The position numbers and the translations under genes were made by a program. This document shows, piece after piece, positions 28,060 to 37,293 of a DNA stretch of 64,000 bases. The notes below the pieces were generated by a model, which saw only the letters and a list, made by a program, of their open reading frames with translations, did no database searches and was not told the DNA's origin. This stretch comes from CADCVT01 sp036389485 (GTDB lineage: Bacteria > Actinomycetota > Thermoleophilia > Solirubrobacterales > Solirubrobacteraceae). The stretch is taken from assembly GCA_036389485.1 (NCBI GenBank), contig DASVPR010000039.1:62001-126000 (forward strand), in the 5' to 3' direction. Within the stretch, counting starts at the first letter, position 1. Each line of letters opens with the position of its first letter.

Positions 28060-30052
28060 TGTCGGCGGGGGACTTCCCGCCGCGGCGCTCGCGCTCCTCG
28101 TTGTAGGCCTCGACGTCCTTCTGGAACTCGGCGTCGGTGCAGCTGAAGTTGTGCGCGCCGTCGCCGTTCGGCTTGACGACGTAGAAGAGGTAGCAGTTGC
28201 GCGCCGGGTTGGCGGCGGCGCGGATGCTGTCCAGGCCGGGGCTGCCGATCGGCGTCGGCGGGAGCCCCGTGCGGCGGCGGGTGTTGTAGGGCGAGTCGAT
28301 GGTCAGCTCGGACTGCCTGAGCGGGCGGGTCCAGTTGCGGACCGCGTAGCGGATCGTCGCGTCGATGCCGAGCGGCATGCCCTGCTTGAGGCGGTTGTAG
28401 ATGACGCCCGCGATGATCGGCCGCTCCTTCGCGAGGGTCGCCTCGCGCTCCACCATCGAGGCGATGATGAGGACGTCGTAGGTCGTGAGGTTGCGCCGCT
28501 TGGCGCGCTTCATGTCGACCTTCCCGATCTTCTGCTCGAAGGTGTCGAGCTGCTGCTTCACGAGCCTGGTGGCGTCGGCGCCGGGGGTCAGCTCGTACGT
28601 GGCCGGGAAGAGGAAGCCCTCGAGCGTCTTTGTGTTGCGGGGCGCGCCGTACTTGCGCGGCCTGAAGCCCTTGGCGGTCTCGGACGCCTTCAGGTAGTCG
28701 CCGCTCAGCCCGGCCTCCTTCACGATCGGCGCGGTCTCGGCGCGTGAGCGCCCCTCCGGAATCACGACCTTGACCGACCGCGGCGCGGCGGGGTCGTTCG
28801 CCAGCGCGTCGAGCGCGTCGCCGTAGCTCGAGTCCTTCTTGAGCTCGTACGTGCCCGCCTTCAGGTCCGCGCCCGCGAGCCGTGCGCGGATGACGAAGAG
28901 GAACGAGCTGTCGACGATCCCGTTGTCTGCGAGCAGGTCGCCGACGTCGGCGACGCTCGAGTTCGGCGGGATCCGGACCGTCACGGTCTCCCCGCCCTCC
29001 CCCTTGAACGGCTGGAAGAGCTGGTTCAGGCTGAAGAGGAACGCCGCGAAGATCAGCAGGACGACCGTCGCGAGGATCCGCCCGCGCCGCCGCCGCCGCT
29101 TCGCGAACCCCGGCGTGCCCGGGGGCGGGGGCGTCGGGGGAAGCCGCCGCTCGGCCGCCGACACCCGCTTCGGCGCCACCGGCTGCTCCCCGTCCTCACG
29201 GACCCGGCCACTCCGTGCCCGCCGCGCAGCGGGAGGAACGATGGGCTCGCGAGCGGGCGCGCCTGCGGGAACCTCCGGCGCCGCGGGAACCAGCGGCGCC
29301 GCGGGCTCTTGTGCGGCTTCATCGGAGGGAGCGTCGATCGCCGGCGCCTCCGCCGCGGCGGCCTGCGCAAGCCGCGCTTCGGTCACCGGCACCTCGACCG
29401 GCGGCTCCTCGACGGCGCCCCGCCCCATTCCGTCGTCGACGATCGGGTCGAACGGCGCCGTCGGCTGAAGCTCGTCCTCGTGCGCGCCGAACGTCGGGGC
29501 CTCGGGCACGTCCTCCGGCACCGGCTCGCGCGCATAGTCGCGCGGGTCCTCGACGAAGTCGCGCCGCCCAGGCGGCTCGCCGTCGCGCGCGGGCGGGAGC
29601 CGCGCGGGCTCCTCCGGCGGCGGCGCGAAGTCGTCGGTGTCGATGGCGAAGTCGCGGCGCTCGGGCGCGCCACCGCGGCGCTCCGGCGCGACACCGCGGC
29701 CCTCCGACGCGACATCCCGGCGCTCCGGCGCGACACCGCGGCGCGGCGGCGCGACATCCCGGCGCGGCGGCGCGAAGTCGTCGGTGTCGAGGGCGAAGTG
29801 GCGGCGCTCGGGTGGGAAGGCGTCCGCGTCCGGGGCGGAGTCGCGGTGGCCCGGCGCGAGGTCGTGCAGGTCGGGCGCGAGCTCGCGCGGGGCTTCGGCG
29901 TCGTCGGAGCGGACGGGCTCGCCGTCGAACGCGGGCGGGGGCGCGGTGCCGGCTCGGGCGGCGCGGCGGGCTTCTCGCTCGGCGCGGGCTCGCTCGCGCT
30001 CCTCCGGCGTCCGCTCGCGCGGCGCGTCGTCGTGCTTACGGAAGATCGGCAT
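28052..30052 (-). CDS. mltG: Endolytic murein transglycosylase MltG with long repeat-rich N-terminus
   Basis: A 666-residue protein, about twice the usual length. Residues 1-325 are a predicted disordered cytoplasmic region rich in Pro, Arg, Glu and Asp. A membrane helix follows (RILATVVLLIFAAFLFSLN), then the YceG domain with the catalytic Glu in ASMVEREA, GVIYNRL, DATIRYAV and RTGLPPTPIGSPG. It cleaves nascent glycan strands and sets their length. Residues 97-138 are six heptads of the RRxVAPE type, flanked by copies of F-A-(L/I)-DTDDFAPP. The repeats and extension may recruit partners; this is inference. Confidence 0.93.
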   Translation of the reverse strand: MPIFRKHDDAPRERTPEERERARAEREARRAARAGTAPPPAFDGEPVRSDDAEAPRELAPDLHDLAPGHRDSAPDADAFPPERRHFALDTDDFAPPRRDVAPPRRGVAPERRDVASEGRGVAPERRGGAPERRDFAIDTDDFAPPPEEPARLPPARDGEPPGRRDFVEDPRDYAREPVPEDVPEAPTFGAHEDELQPTAPFDPIVDDGMGRGAVEEPPVEVPVTEARLAQAAAAEAPAIDAPSDEAAQEPAAPLVPAAPEVPAGAPAREPIVPPAARRARSGRVREDGEQPVAPKRVSAAERRLPPTPPPPGTPGFAKRRRRRGRILATVVLLIFAAFLFSLNQLFQPFKGEGGETVTVRIPPNSSVADVGDLLADNGIVDSSFLFVIRARLAGADLKAGTYELKKDSSYGDALDALANDPAAPRSVKVVIPEGRSRAETAPIVKEAGLSGDYLKASETAKGFRPRKYGAPRNTKTLEGFLFPATYELTPGADATRLVKQQLDTFEQKIGKVDMKRAKRRNLTTYDVLIIASMVEREATLAKERPIIAGVIYNRLKQGMPLGIDATIRYAVRNWTRPLRQSELTIDSPYNTRRRTGLPPTPIGSPGLDSIRAAANPARNCYLFYVVKPNGDGAHNFSCTDAEFQKDVEAYNEERERRGGKSPADSG
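29639..29764 (-). repeat. Six 21-bp tandem repeats inside mltG
   Basis: Six consecutive in-frame units encode RRDVAPP, RRGVAPE, RRDVASE, GRGVAPE, RRGGAPE and RRDFAID. The array is bounded by near-identical DTDDFAPP segments on both sides. Unit number may vary between strains by slippage. Confidence 0.9.
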
Positions 30053-30101
30053 ACGGAACGGCGACCGCGGTCAGGCTAACGACCGCTCCGGTCGGCCGAC
30101 T

Positions 30102-30317
30102 TCAGATGACCTGCGTGTGCGGGTTCGGGGCGGGCGCGGGGTTTTCCGGGAAGGGCGGCCGCTCGTCGGCGCGGCGCTCCGGCACCGGCTCGTCCTTCTC
30201 CGGCACCTCGACCTCGAGCTTCCCGTCCGGCCCGCGGCGCATCTTGACCTTCGGCCGCGGCCCGGCCCCCGACGGGTTCACGAGCTCGCCGCGATCGTTG
30301 CGCTGGTGCAGTGCCAT
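30102..30317 (-). CDS. Small hydrophilic protein, unknown
   Basis: A 71-residue ORF between ruvX and mltG, in the same direction, 9 bases after ruvX. It is charged and Pro-rich (KLEVEVPEKDEP, NPAPAPNPH) without signal or membrane segment. Codon use looks coding, and it fills an otherwise empty gap in a compact operon, but the ribosome site is weak and no family is recognised. Confidence 0.5.
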   Translation of the reverse strand: MALHQRNDRGELVNPSGAGPRPKVKMRRGPDGKLEVEVPEKDEPVPERRADERPPFPENPAPAPNPHTQVI

Positions 30318-30326
30318 GCACGCAGC

Positions 30327-30719
30327 CTAGTGCGCGGCGAGCCAGTCTTCGAGCAGGACCGCCGCCGCGCGCGAGTCCTCCGACGTCGCCGAGCCCCCGG
30401 AGCGGGCCGCGATCGACGTCGTGAACCGCTCGTCGTACAGCTCGACCGGCACGCGCTCGCCGAGCCGCTCCGCCAGCCGCGCCGCGAAGTCGCGCGCCTC
30501 GCGGGTCTGATCCGTGTCCGCGCCGCTCAGCCCCAGGGGCAATCCCACCACCACGCGCGAGACCCCGTGCTCCCGCACGAGCCCGGCGAGCCGCGCCATC
30601 CCCTTCCGCGTCCCCGGCCGCTCGACCGGCTCGATCGGCGTCGCGAGGGTTCCCGTAGGGTCGCTCAGCGCGCAGCCGCACCGCGCGGAGCCGTAGTCGA
30701 GGCCGAGGACGCGCGTCAC
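30327..30719 (-). CDS. ruvX: RuvX/YqgF pre-16S rRNA nuclease
   Basis: A 130-residue RNase H-fold protein. The start VLGLDYGSARCGCALSDPTG carries the first catalytic Asp; VVVGLPLGLSG and VELYDERFTTSIA follow, and SRAAAVLLEDWL holds the C-terminal region with the last acidic ligand. The family processes the 16S rRNA 5' end. The GTG start overlaps the alaS stop as GTGA, so translation is probably coupled. Confidence 0.93.
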   Translation of the reverse strand: MTRVLGLDYGSARCGCALSDPTGTLATPIEPVERPGTRKGMARLAGLVREHGVSRVVVGLPLGLSGADTDQTREARDFAARLAERLGERVPVELYDERFTTSIAARSGGSATSEDSRAAAVLLEDWLAAH

Positions 30720-33331
30720 TCGCCGCTCAGCGCCGCGGCGATCGCCTCGCGGGCGGCGTCGAGGGCTTCGGGGAGCTTCGACGGGTCTCGGCCTCCGGCC
30801 TGAGCCATCGTGTCGCGGCCTCCGCCCCCTCCGCCGACGACCTGCGCCGCGGTCTTGACGATGTGGCCCGCCTTGACGCCGCGCGCCACGAGCGCGGGCG
30901 AGACCGCGACGACGAGCGCGACGCGGCCCTCGTTCGCCGTCCCGAGCACGATCGCGGAGTCGCCGAGCTGGCCCTTGAGCCGGTCGGCGATGTCGGGAAG
31001 CGACTTCGGATCGGTCGGCGGAAGGGGCTCCGCGAGGACCTTCGCGTCCCCGACGGCGATCGCCTTGCCGGCGATGTCGCCGACGGCGAAGTCGGGCTCG
31101 GTGGGGCGCGCCTTCGATTCGCGAAGGCGGGCCTGGAGGTCCGCAACGGCGCTCGGCAGGTCCGCCGGCGTCTTGCGCAGCAGCGCCGCCGCCTCGCGCG
31201 CGAGCGCGTCGTGACGGCGCAGCAGCGCGACGCCCTCCGGGCCCGTGAGCGCCTCGATCCGCCGCACGTTCGCCGCCGACGAGGACTCCCCCGTGATCCT
31301 GAAGACGCCGATCTCCGCGGTGGAGCGGACGTGCGTGCCGCCGCACAGCTCGCGCGAGAACGACCCGTCGCCGATCTGCACGACCCGCACGATGTCCCCG
31401 TACTTCTCGCCGAACAGCGCCATCGCCCCGAGCGCCCGCGCCTCCTCCAGCGGCATCGTCAGCGCGCGCACGCGCAGGTTGGCGACGATCTGGGAGACGA
31501 CGCGGTCCTCGACCCACGCCACGTCCTCCGCGCTCAACGCCTCGCCGTGCGTGAAGTCGAACCGCAGCTTGTCCGGCCCGACGTACGAGCCCGCCTGGCG
31601 GACGTGCGTCCCCAGCCGCTCGCGCAGGGCCGCGTGCAGCAGGTGCGTCGCGGTGTGGTTGCACTCGGTCGCATGCCGGACCGCCGGCGAGACCCGCGCG
31701 ACCACGCGCTCGCCCGCGGACAAAGACCCGCGCTCCACCTCGAGCACGACCGCCTGGTCGTCGCCGAGCCGCAGGACGTCCGCCACCCGCGCTCTGCAGT
31801 CCCCGGACTCGCACTGGACGACGCCCGAGTCCGCGATCTGCCCGCCGCCGGTCGCGTAGAACGGCGACTCCTCGAGCTTCACCAGCACGCGGCCGTCGAC
31901 GGTGTCGACCGCCCCGACCGTCGTGTGCTGCTCGAGCGTCTCGTAGCCGACGAACTGCGTCGGGACTCCGGAGCCCCGCGCCAGCTCGACCGCGCGCGAG
32001 CGCAGAGCGTCCGTCGCGCCCGGGCCGGTACGCGCCTCCGCCGACCGCGACCGCTGCTGGTCCATCAGCGCCTCGAAGCCCGCCTCGTCGACGCCCAGCC
32101 CCCGCTCGGCCACCAGCTCCATCGTCAGGTCGATCGGGAAGCCGAACGTGTCGTGGAGCCGGAACGCGTCCTCGGACGAGATCCCCTCGTCCCCGCGCTC
32201 CAGCGCCTCCGCGACGATCTCGTTCAAGAGCCGCGTCCCCTGCTCGAGCGTGTGGCCGAAGCTCTGCTCCTCGTTGCGCAGCCACATCGCGATCTCGCCG
32301 GAGCGCTCGACCAGCTCCGGGTACCCGCGACCCATCAGCTCCGCCACCAGCGAGCGGTAGCGCTCGAGGAACCCGGGCTCCATCCCGAGCCGCCGGCCGT
32401 GCAGGATCGCCCGCCGCATGACGCGCCGCAGGATGTACCCCCGCGACTCGTTCGAGGGCACGACGCCGTCGCCGACCAGGAACGTCATCGCGCGGGAGTG
32501 GTCGGCCAGGATGCGGAGGGACCGGTCGGATGGATCGGAGGACGCGAGCTCGCGGCCGAGGTCCATGAGCGGCGCGAACTGGTCGGTGTCGAAGACCGAG
32601 TCGACGCCCTGCTTGATCAGCGCCATCCGGTTGAGCCCCAGACCGGTGTCGATGTTCTGCGCCGGCAGCGGCGTGAGCACGTTGACCGGGTCCTGCTTGT
32701 ACTGCATGAACACCAGGTTCCAGTACTCCAGGAAGCGCTCGTTCTCGCCCGCCGGGAGGTCGTCCTCCGTCCCCCAGTCCAGCCCGCGGTCGAAGTAGAG
32801 CTCCGAGCACGGGCCGCACGGGCCGATCGGCCCCGCCTGCCAGAAGTTGTCCGCCCGCGACGCCAGCACGATCCGCTCGCGCGGGACGCCGACGGAGAGC
32901 CACCCCTCGATCGCCTCCTCGTCGGGCCCGAGCCCGAGCTCGTCGTCGCCCTCGAAGACCGTCGCCCAGATGTCCTCGGGCTCGAACCCGAGGACGTTCA
33001 GGGAGAAGTCCCACGCGAACTCGATCGCCCCGTGCTTGAAGTAGTCGCCGAACGAGAAGTTGCCGAGCATCTCGAAGAACGTGAGGTGCCGGGTCGTGTT
33101 CCCGATGTTCTCGATGTCGGTGGTCCGGAAGACCTTCTGGCACGTCGTCAGCCGGTGGTGCGGCGGCTTCTCCTGGCCCAGGAAATACGGCATGAGCGGG
33201 TGCATCCCCGCCGTCGTGAGCAGGACGGACGGGTCGAACTCCGCGGGCACGAGCGACGCCGACGGCCGCCTGAGGTGGTCGCGCTGCTCGAAGAACTCGA
33301 GGAAGGCCTCGCGGATCTCGTCGGAGGTCAT
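30716..33331 (-). CDS. alaS: Alanyl-tRNA synthetase
   Basis: An 871-residue class II synthetase. The aminoacylation domain (about 1-410) starts with FLEFFEQRDHLRRPSASLVP and contains GMHPLMPYF and HLTFFEMLGNFSFGDYFK. The editing domain has the zinc motif HTATHLLHAAL with CGGTHVRSTAEIG, and a C-Ala DHHA1 domain ends with VVGGGGGGRDTMAQAGG. Full length and with all motifs. First gene of the alaS-ruvX-mltG-aroE block. Confidence 0.97.
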   Translation of the reverse strand: MTSDEIREAFLEFFEQRDHLRRPSASLVPAEFDPSVLLTTAGMHPLMPYFLGQEKPPHHRLTTCQKVFRTTDIENIGNTTRHLTFFEMLGNFSFGDYFKHGAIEFAWDFSLNVLGFEPEDIWATVFEGDDELGLGPDEEAIEGWLSVGVPRERIVLASRADNFWQAGPIGPCGPCSELYFDRGLDWGTEDDLPAGENERFLEYWNLVFMQYKQDPVNVLTPLPAQNIDTGLGLNRMALIKQGVDSVFDTDQFAPLMDLGRELASSDPSDRSLRILADHSRAMTFLVGDGVVPSNESRGYILRRVMRRAILHGRRLGMEPGFLERYRSLVAELMGRGYPELVERSGEIAMWLRNEEQSFGHTLEQGTRLLNEIVAEALERGDEGISSEDAFRLHDTFGFPIDLTMELVAERGLGVDEAGFEALMDQQRSRSAEARTGPGATDALRSRAVELARGSGVPTQFVGYETLEQHTTVGAVDTVDGRVLVKLEESPFYATGGGQIADSGVVQCESGDCRARVADVLRLGDDQAVVLEVERGSLSAGERVVARVSPAVRHATECNHTATHLLHAALRERLGTHVRQAGSYVGPDKLRFDFTHGEALSAEDVAWVEDRVVSQIVANLRVRALTMPLEEARALGAMALFGEKYGDIVRVVQIGDGSFSRELCGGTHVRSTAEIGVFRITGESSSAANVRRIEALTGPEGVALLRRHDALAREAAALLRKTPADLPSAVADLQARLRESKARPTEPDFAVGDIAGKAIAVGDAKVLAEPLPPTDPKSLPDIADRLKGQLGDSAIVLGTANEGRVALVVAVSPALVARGVKAGHIVKTAAQVVGGGGGGRDTMAQAGGRDPSKLPEALDAAREAIAAALSGE

Positions 33332-33353
33332 CGCGACCGGGAGTCTAGGCCGG

Positions 33354-34205
33354 TCAGCGCGCGCTCCAGCGGACCGCGCCGGTGCGGCACGTCCCCGGCG
33401 CGGAGCCGCCGCGGTCCTCCATCACGATGTCCATCGTCCCGGAGGCGCGCCGGCGGTTCGCGCGGCCGTCGAGGTCGTAGTGGAAGACGCGCTCGGTCCC
33501 GTCGTCGAGCCGGACGGTGTGGTCGAACTCGTCGCCGAACCGGCCGCCGCGGATGCGGAAGTTGATGAGCTCGTCGGGGATCTGGATGAAGCCCGGCGGC
33601 TCGCACCCGGCGTTCCAGCCGATGTCGATCTCCTTGACGCTGCGCGCGCCGCGCGCCAGCTCGACGACGACCGGCAGGCTCTGCGACGTCTCGCCGGTGA
33701 GGATGCGGCGTGGCGCCCGCCGCGCGCGGAACGTCTTCTTGGAGTACGCGCACGTGTCCTCCGGCTCGGCGCCGCTCTGATCCGGCCCGACCGTGACCTC
33801 GGCCTTCAGCGTCCCGGTCACGGTGTTGCCGCGCACGCGGCCGGTGAACGTGATCGAGATCCCGCCCAGCCGGTCCTCCGACAGGCGCTCGAAGACGATC
33901 GCGCTCGCGGTGAACCGGCCGCCGCGGCGCATCTTGACGGCCAGCGGGTACTGGCCCGGCTCGGGCTCGGCGGCCTGCCCCGGCCGGCGCGTGAGCCGGT
34001 GGCCGAACGAGTACCCCTTGCCCGACCGGCACTTCGCGCTGAACATGACGTTCATGCGGTCGACGCGGCCGCTGCGCGCGTCGAGGCCCACCACGATCGG
34101 CTGCCCGTCCGCCGTCGCGCCGCCGTAGCCGCGCAGCGCGGCGGAGGCCGGGGACGGGACGGCAGCGAGTGCGAGGGCCGCGGCGGCGGCGAGGCGCAGG
34201 GTCAT
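33354..34205 (-). CDS. Exported protein, unknown
   Basis: A 283-residue protein with a signal peptide (LRLAAAAALALAAVPSPASA) and a predicted beta-rich body with scattered cysteines. Two similar segments (VKMRRGGRFTASAIVFERL and INFRIRGGRFGDEFDHTVRL) suggest an internal duplication of a roughly 130-residue beta domain. The second ATG is taken as start because AAAGGA lies 8 bases before it, whereas the first ATG overlaps that site. It sits between mnmA and alaS in the same direction. No function assigned. Confidence 0.75.
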   Translation of the reverse strand: MTLRLAAAAALALAAVPSPASAALRGYGGATADGQPIVVGLDARSGRVDRMNVMFSAKCRSGKGYSFGHRLTRRPGQAAEPEPGQYPLAVKMRRGGRFTASAIVFERLSEDRLGGISITFTGRVRGNTVTGTLKAEVTVGPDQSGAEPEDTCAYSKKTFRARRAPRRILTGETSQSLPVVVELARGARSVKEIDIGWNAGCEPPGFIQIPDELINFRIRGGRFGDEFDHTVRLDDGTERVFHYDLDGRANRRRASGTMDIVMEDRGGSAPGTCRTGAVRWSAR

Positions 34206-34218
34206 GGCGGGCATCCTT

Positions 34219-35664
34219 TCACCGGATGGTCCCGACGCCGACGACGGCGTCGTCGGCGCCCAGGAACACGGCGGTCTGGCCGGGCGCCGCGCCGGCGAAC
34301 GGCTCGAGCAGCTCGATCTCGCCGCTGCTCAGCCGGCACGGGAGCGCGCGCGAGCGGTAGCGCAGCTTCACGCGCTCCACTGCAGCCTCGTCGCGGTGCA
34401 GCCGGACGCCGCGGACGCGGACCCGATCGGTCCGCAGCGCCTCGCGCGGGCCGACGGTGACCGTGTTCGCGCGCGCGTCGGTCGAGAGGACGTACAGCGG
34501 CTCGCCGGAGCCCCCGCCGAGGTCGAGGCCCTTGCGCTGCCCGACGGTGAAGTTGTGGTGGCCGCGGTGGCGCCCGACCCGCCGGCCGCGGCCGTCGAGC
34601 ACGTCGCCCTCGCGATCGCGCAGCCCGCCGTGGCGCGCGAGGAACGCCGCGCGGCCGGTGCCGGCGAGGAAGCAGAGGTCCTGGGAGTCCGGCTTGTTCG
34701 CGACGGGGATGCCGGCCTCCTGCGCCAGCGCCCGGACCTCCGGCTTCTTCAGGTCGCCGAGAGGGAACCGCAGGCGCGCGACGGAGGACGGCGCGAGGCC
34801 CGCGAGCATGTACGTCTGGTCCTTGGCCTCGTCGCGCGCGGGGCGCAGCAGGCCGTCGTCGCCGACGCGCGCGTAGTGCCCGGTCGCCAGCGCCTTCGCC
34901 CCGAGCCGGTCGGCGAGGTCGAGCATCGCGTCGAGCCGGACGTGCCCGTTGCAGCGGATGCACGGGTTGGGCGTCAGCCCCGCGGCGTGGTCGGCGAGGT
35001 ACGGCTCGACGACGCCCGCGCGGAACTCGTCGCGCAGGTCGATCGTGAGGTGCGGCAGCCCGAGGCGATGTGCGACCCCGCGCGCGACCCGCACCGCGCT
35101 CGCCGAGCAGCAGCTGCGCTCGCCGTCGTTCTCCGGGTCGCGCCACAGCTCCAGCGTGACCGCGACGACCTCCGCCCCGGAGCGGGCGCAGAGGAGGGCC
35201 GCGACGGCGGAGTCGACGCCGCCGGACATCGCGACGAGGACCCGCGGAGGGGGCGCGCCGGCGGGCGCCGGAGCGGCCGCGCTGATGGGCGCCGGAGGGG
35301 GCGCGGTGGCGCGGGCCGCCTTCCCCAGCGCGACGTGCAGCGCGTCGGCGGCGAGGTCGGCGGCGTGGAGCTTCCCCGGGCTCAGGCCGCCGAGTTCGGC
35401 GGCGACGCCGGCCGGGGACACCCGGGCGGCGTCGAGCAGGGGCGCGCCGGCGACGAGCTCGACGACCGCGCTCGCAGCCGCTGACGCCGCGCCGCACCCG
35501 CTCGCCTCGAACCCGGCCTCGACGACGCGGTCCGCCTCGACGCGCAGGGCGATCCGGACGAGGTCGCCGCAGGCCGCTCCGCCCGCGACGCCGTGGTGCG
35601 CGTCGCGAGGCTCGAACCCGCGCCCGCGCGGGTGCCGGAGGTGCTCCTCGAACCGCTCGTCCAC
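34219..35664 (-). CDS. mnmA: NifU-like domain fused to tRNA 2-thiouridylase MnmA
   Basis: A 481-residue fusion. Residues 1-115 resemble an IscU/SufU scaffold: GGAACGDLVRIAL (first Cys), GFEASGCGAASAAASAV (second Cys) and LGGLSPGKLHAADLAADALHVAL. The third scaffold Cys is replaced by Ala (HAAD). Residues 140-481 form MnmA, with the PP-loop AMSGGVDSAVAAL, catalytic TPNPCIRCN, PDSQDLCFLAG and FTVGQRKGL. MnmA adds sulfur at U34 of Lys, Glu and Gln tRNAs. The GTG start follows the upstream gene by 16 bases and has no clear ribosome site. The scaffold half may pass sulfur or a cluster to MnmA, but with two cysteines it cannot work like a canonical scaffold. Confidence 0.9.
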   Translation of the reverse strand: MDERFEEHLRHPRGRGFEPRDAHHGVAGGAACGDLVRIALRVEADRVVEAGFEASGCGAASAAASAVVELVAGAPLLDAARVSPAGVAAELGGLSPGKLHAADLAADALHVALGKAARATAPPPAPISAAAPAPAGAPPPRVLVAMSGGVDSAVAALLCARSGAEVVAVTLELWRDPENDGERSCCSASAVRVARGVAHRLGLPHLTIDLRDEFRAGVVEPYLADHAAGLTPNPCIRCNGHVRLDAMLDLADRLGAKALATGHYARVGDDGLLRPARDEAKDQTYMLAGLAPSSVARLRFPLGDLKKPEVRALAQEAGIPVANKPDSQDLCFLAGTGRAAFLARHGGLRDREGDVLDGRGRRVGRHRGHHNFTVGQRKGLDLGGGSGEPLYVLSTDARANTVTVGPREALRTDRVRVRGVRLHRDEAAVERVKLRYRSRALPCRLSSGEIELLEPFAGAAPGQTAVFLGADDAVVGVGTIR

Positions 35665-35680
35665 GGCGAGGAGTGTAGGT

Positions 35681-37216
35681 CTAGCCGAGGTCCACGAAGC
35701 GCGGCAGCGTGAACGTCTCGAACGTCTTGCGGCTCTTGCCGCGGGCGCTGGAGCGGACGCGCGTGGCGAAGCGGTACGTCGCGGCAAGCTGGCTCGGCGG
35801 GCCGGCGACGGTCGTCCGGAAGCGGCCGGTCCGCGACGGCTTGATGCGCTTGACGACCTGCCACTTGCTGCACGAGATGCGGCGGCGGACCTCGATCGAC
35901 CGCACCGGCCGCGAGAGCGGCGGGACGACCCGGCCGGCGATGCTCACCTGACGCCCGCGCGCGCGCACGCTGAAGACCTGCATCCGCCGCATGAGCTTCA
36001 GCCGCAGCGAGCGCTCGCTGCCGAGCCGTGCCTGGTAGCGCGCGCGGTCGGTGGACCGCAGTCGCCGCGACGGCATCGGCGCGGTCGCCGAGAACGACCC
36101 GTCGTCCCGCACGCGCGCACGCGCCACCCGGCGGCCGTTCGCGATGAAGTGGATGTCGACGGTGCGCCCGATGTAGCGCTTGTCCGCGTACCCGAGCAGC
36201 CGCACGCGCCGGCCCGGGATCACGTCGGCCAGCACGAGCCGGCGCGTCGTGCACTGCAGGGCGGACTCGGCGGCGCTCTCCGGCGTCCCGGGCTCGACGC
36301 ATGCGACGCCGTCCGCGCCCACCGAAGCCTCGCCGATGACGAGGTCGACCAGGGACTGCCCGAGCAGCCCGACCTGGACCTGCAGCGCGCGCTGAGTCAG
36401 GCGGCCGCCGTCGCGGATCGTCTGCGCGGGCGTGATCTTCACCGTCGCCACGGTCGCGGGGATCGGGATCGAGGGGATCGCGTCGAGCGCCTGCTGGACC
36501 AACGCGCGCGTCACCGGATCGAGCGTGACGCCCGGCGGCAGCAGCGAGTCGATCGGGACGTTCGACGGGTCGATGTTCTGGCTGTCGATCAGCGTCAGCG
36601 TGCGCTCGACCGCCTGGTTGACCTGCAGCTCCTGCCCCAGCACGGTCAGGCCGGCCACCCGCGACGTGCCGGTCAGAAACACGGCGCCGTCGGAGCACTG
36701 CCCGTCGGCGTACGCGACGAGGCCCTGGATCCGGACGAGGTCCGCGCTCGGCAGGCCCTGGACGAGCCCCTGGAGCGTGGGCTTCAGGTCGACGCTCCCG
36801 ACGCCGGGGATCGTGATCGCGGGCACCGCGGAGAAGTCCGGCGCCGGCAGCGGGATCCCCAGCGGCCGGACGCGCAGGTCGGCGATGCCGCCGAGCGCGG
36901 CGACCTTCTGCTTCCCGAGCGGCTGGTCGGCGTTCTCGACGGTCGTCTCCGCCCCGAGCGCGGTCACGGCCAGCGGCAGCGGCAGCCCGGCGGTCAGCCC
37001 GGCCAGGCCGGCGCGCGCGGGCGTGCAAGTCTCGGCGCCCTTGTTCGCGGTCAGCGGCTCGATCGTCGCCTGCCCGAGGACGGTTCCGCGCAGCGCGCTG
37101 CCCTCGCACGTCCAGCCCGCGGCCGCCGCCGGGGAGGCGGGGACGAGCAGCAGCACGAGCAGCGCCAGCGCGGGCGCGAGTCTCCGGGCGGGGTGGCTCA
37201 CCGGTTCGAACAACAT
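35681..37216 (-). CDS. Large exported protein, unknown
   Basis: A 511-residue secreted protein with signal peptide LAPALALLVLLLVPASPAAA. The middle holds hydrophobic-polar segments such as LPLPLAVTALGAETTVENAD and TLTLIDSQNIDPSNVPIDSL; the C-terminal 150 residues are basic and beta-rich (RRVRLLGYADKRYIGRTVDI), like repeats seen in other exported proteins here. No family recognised. Upstream neighbour of the NifU-MnmA gene on the same strand and divergent from the thioredoxin-like gene. Confidence 0.75.
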   Translation of the reverse strand: MLFEPVSHPARRLAPALALLVLLLVPASPAAAAGWTCEGSALRGTVLGQATIEPLTANKGAETCTPARAGLAGLTAGLPLPLAVTALGAETTVENADQPLGKQKVAALGGIADLRVRPLGIPLPAPDFSAVPAITIPGVGSVDLKPTLQGLVQGLPSADLVRIQGLVAYADGQCSDGAVFLTGTSRVAGLTVLGQELQVNQAVERTLTLIDSQNIDPSNVPIDSLLPPGVTLDPVTRALVQQALDAIPSIPIPATVATVKITPAQTIRDGGRLTQRALQVQVGLLGQSLVDLVIGEASVGADGVACVEPGTPESAAESALQCTTRRLVLADVIPGRRVRLLGYADKRYIGRTVDIHFIANGRRVARARVRDDGSFSATAPMPSRRLRSTDRARYQARLGSERSLRLKLMRRMQVFSVRARGRQVSIAGRVVPPLSRPVRSIEVRRRISCSKWQVVKRIKPSRTGRFRTTVAGPPSQLAATYRFATRVRSSARGKSRKTFETFTLPRFVDLG

Positions 37217-37293
37217 GCCATATGGCCCCGAGTTGCGCCCCTTCGGTCCAGGCCGCGCGGAACCAACTCAACTTCGCGGAATCCCGACCGACC

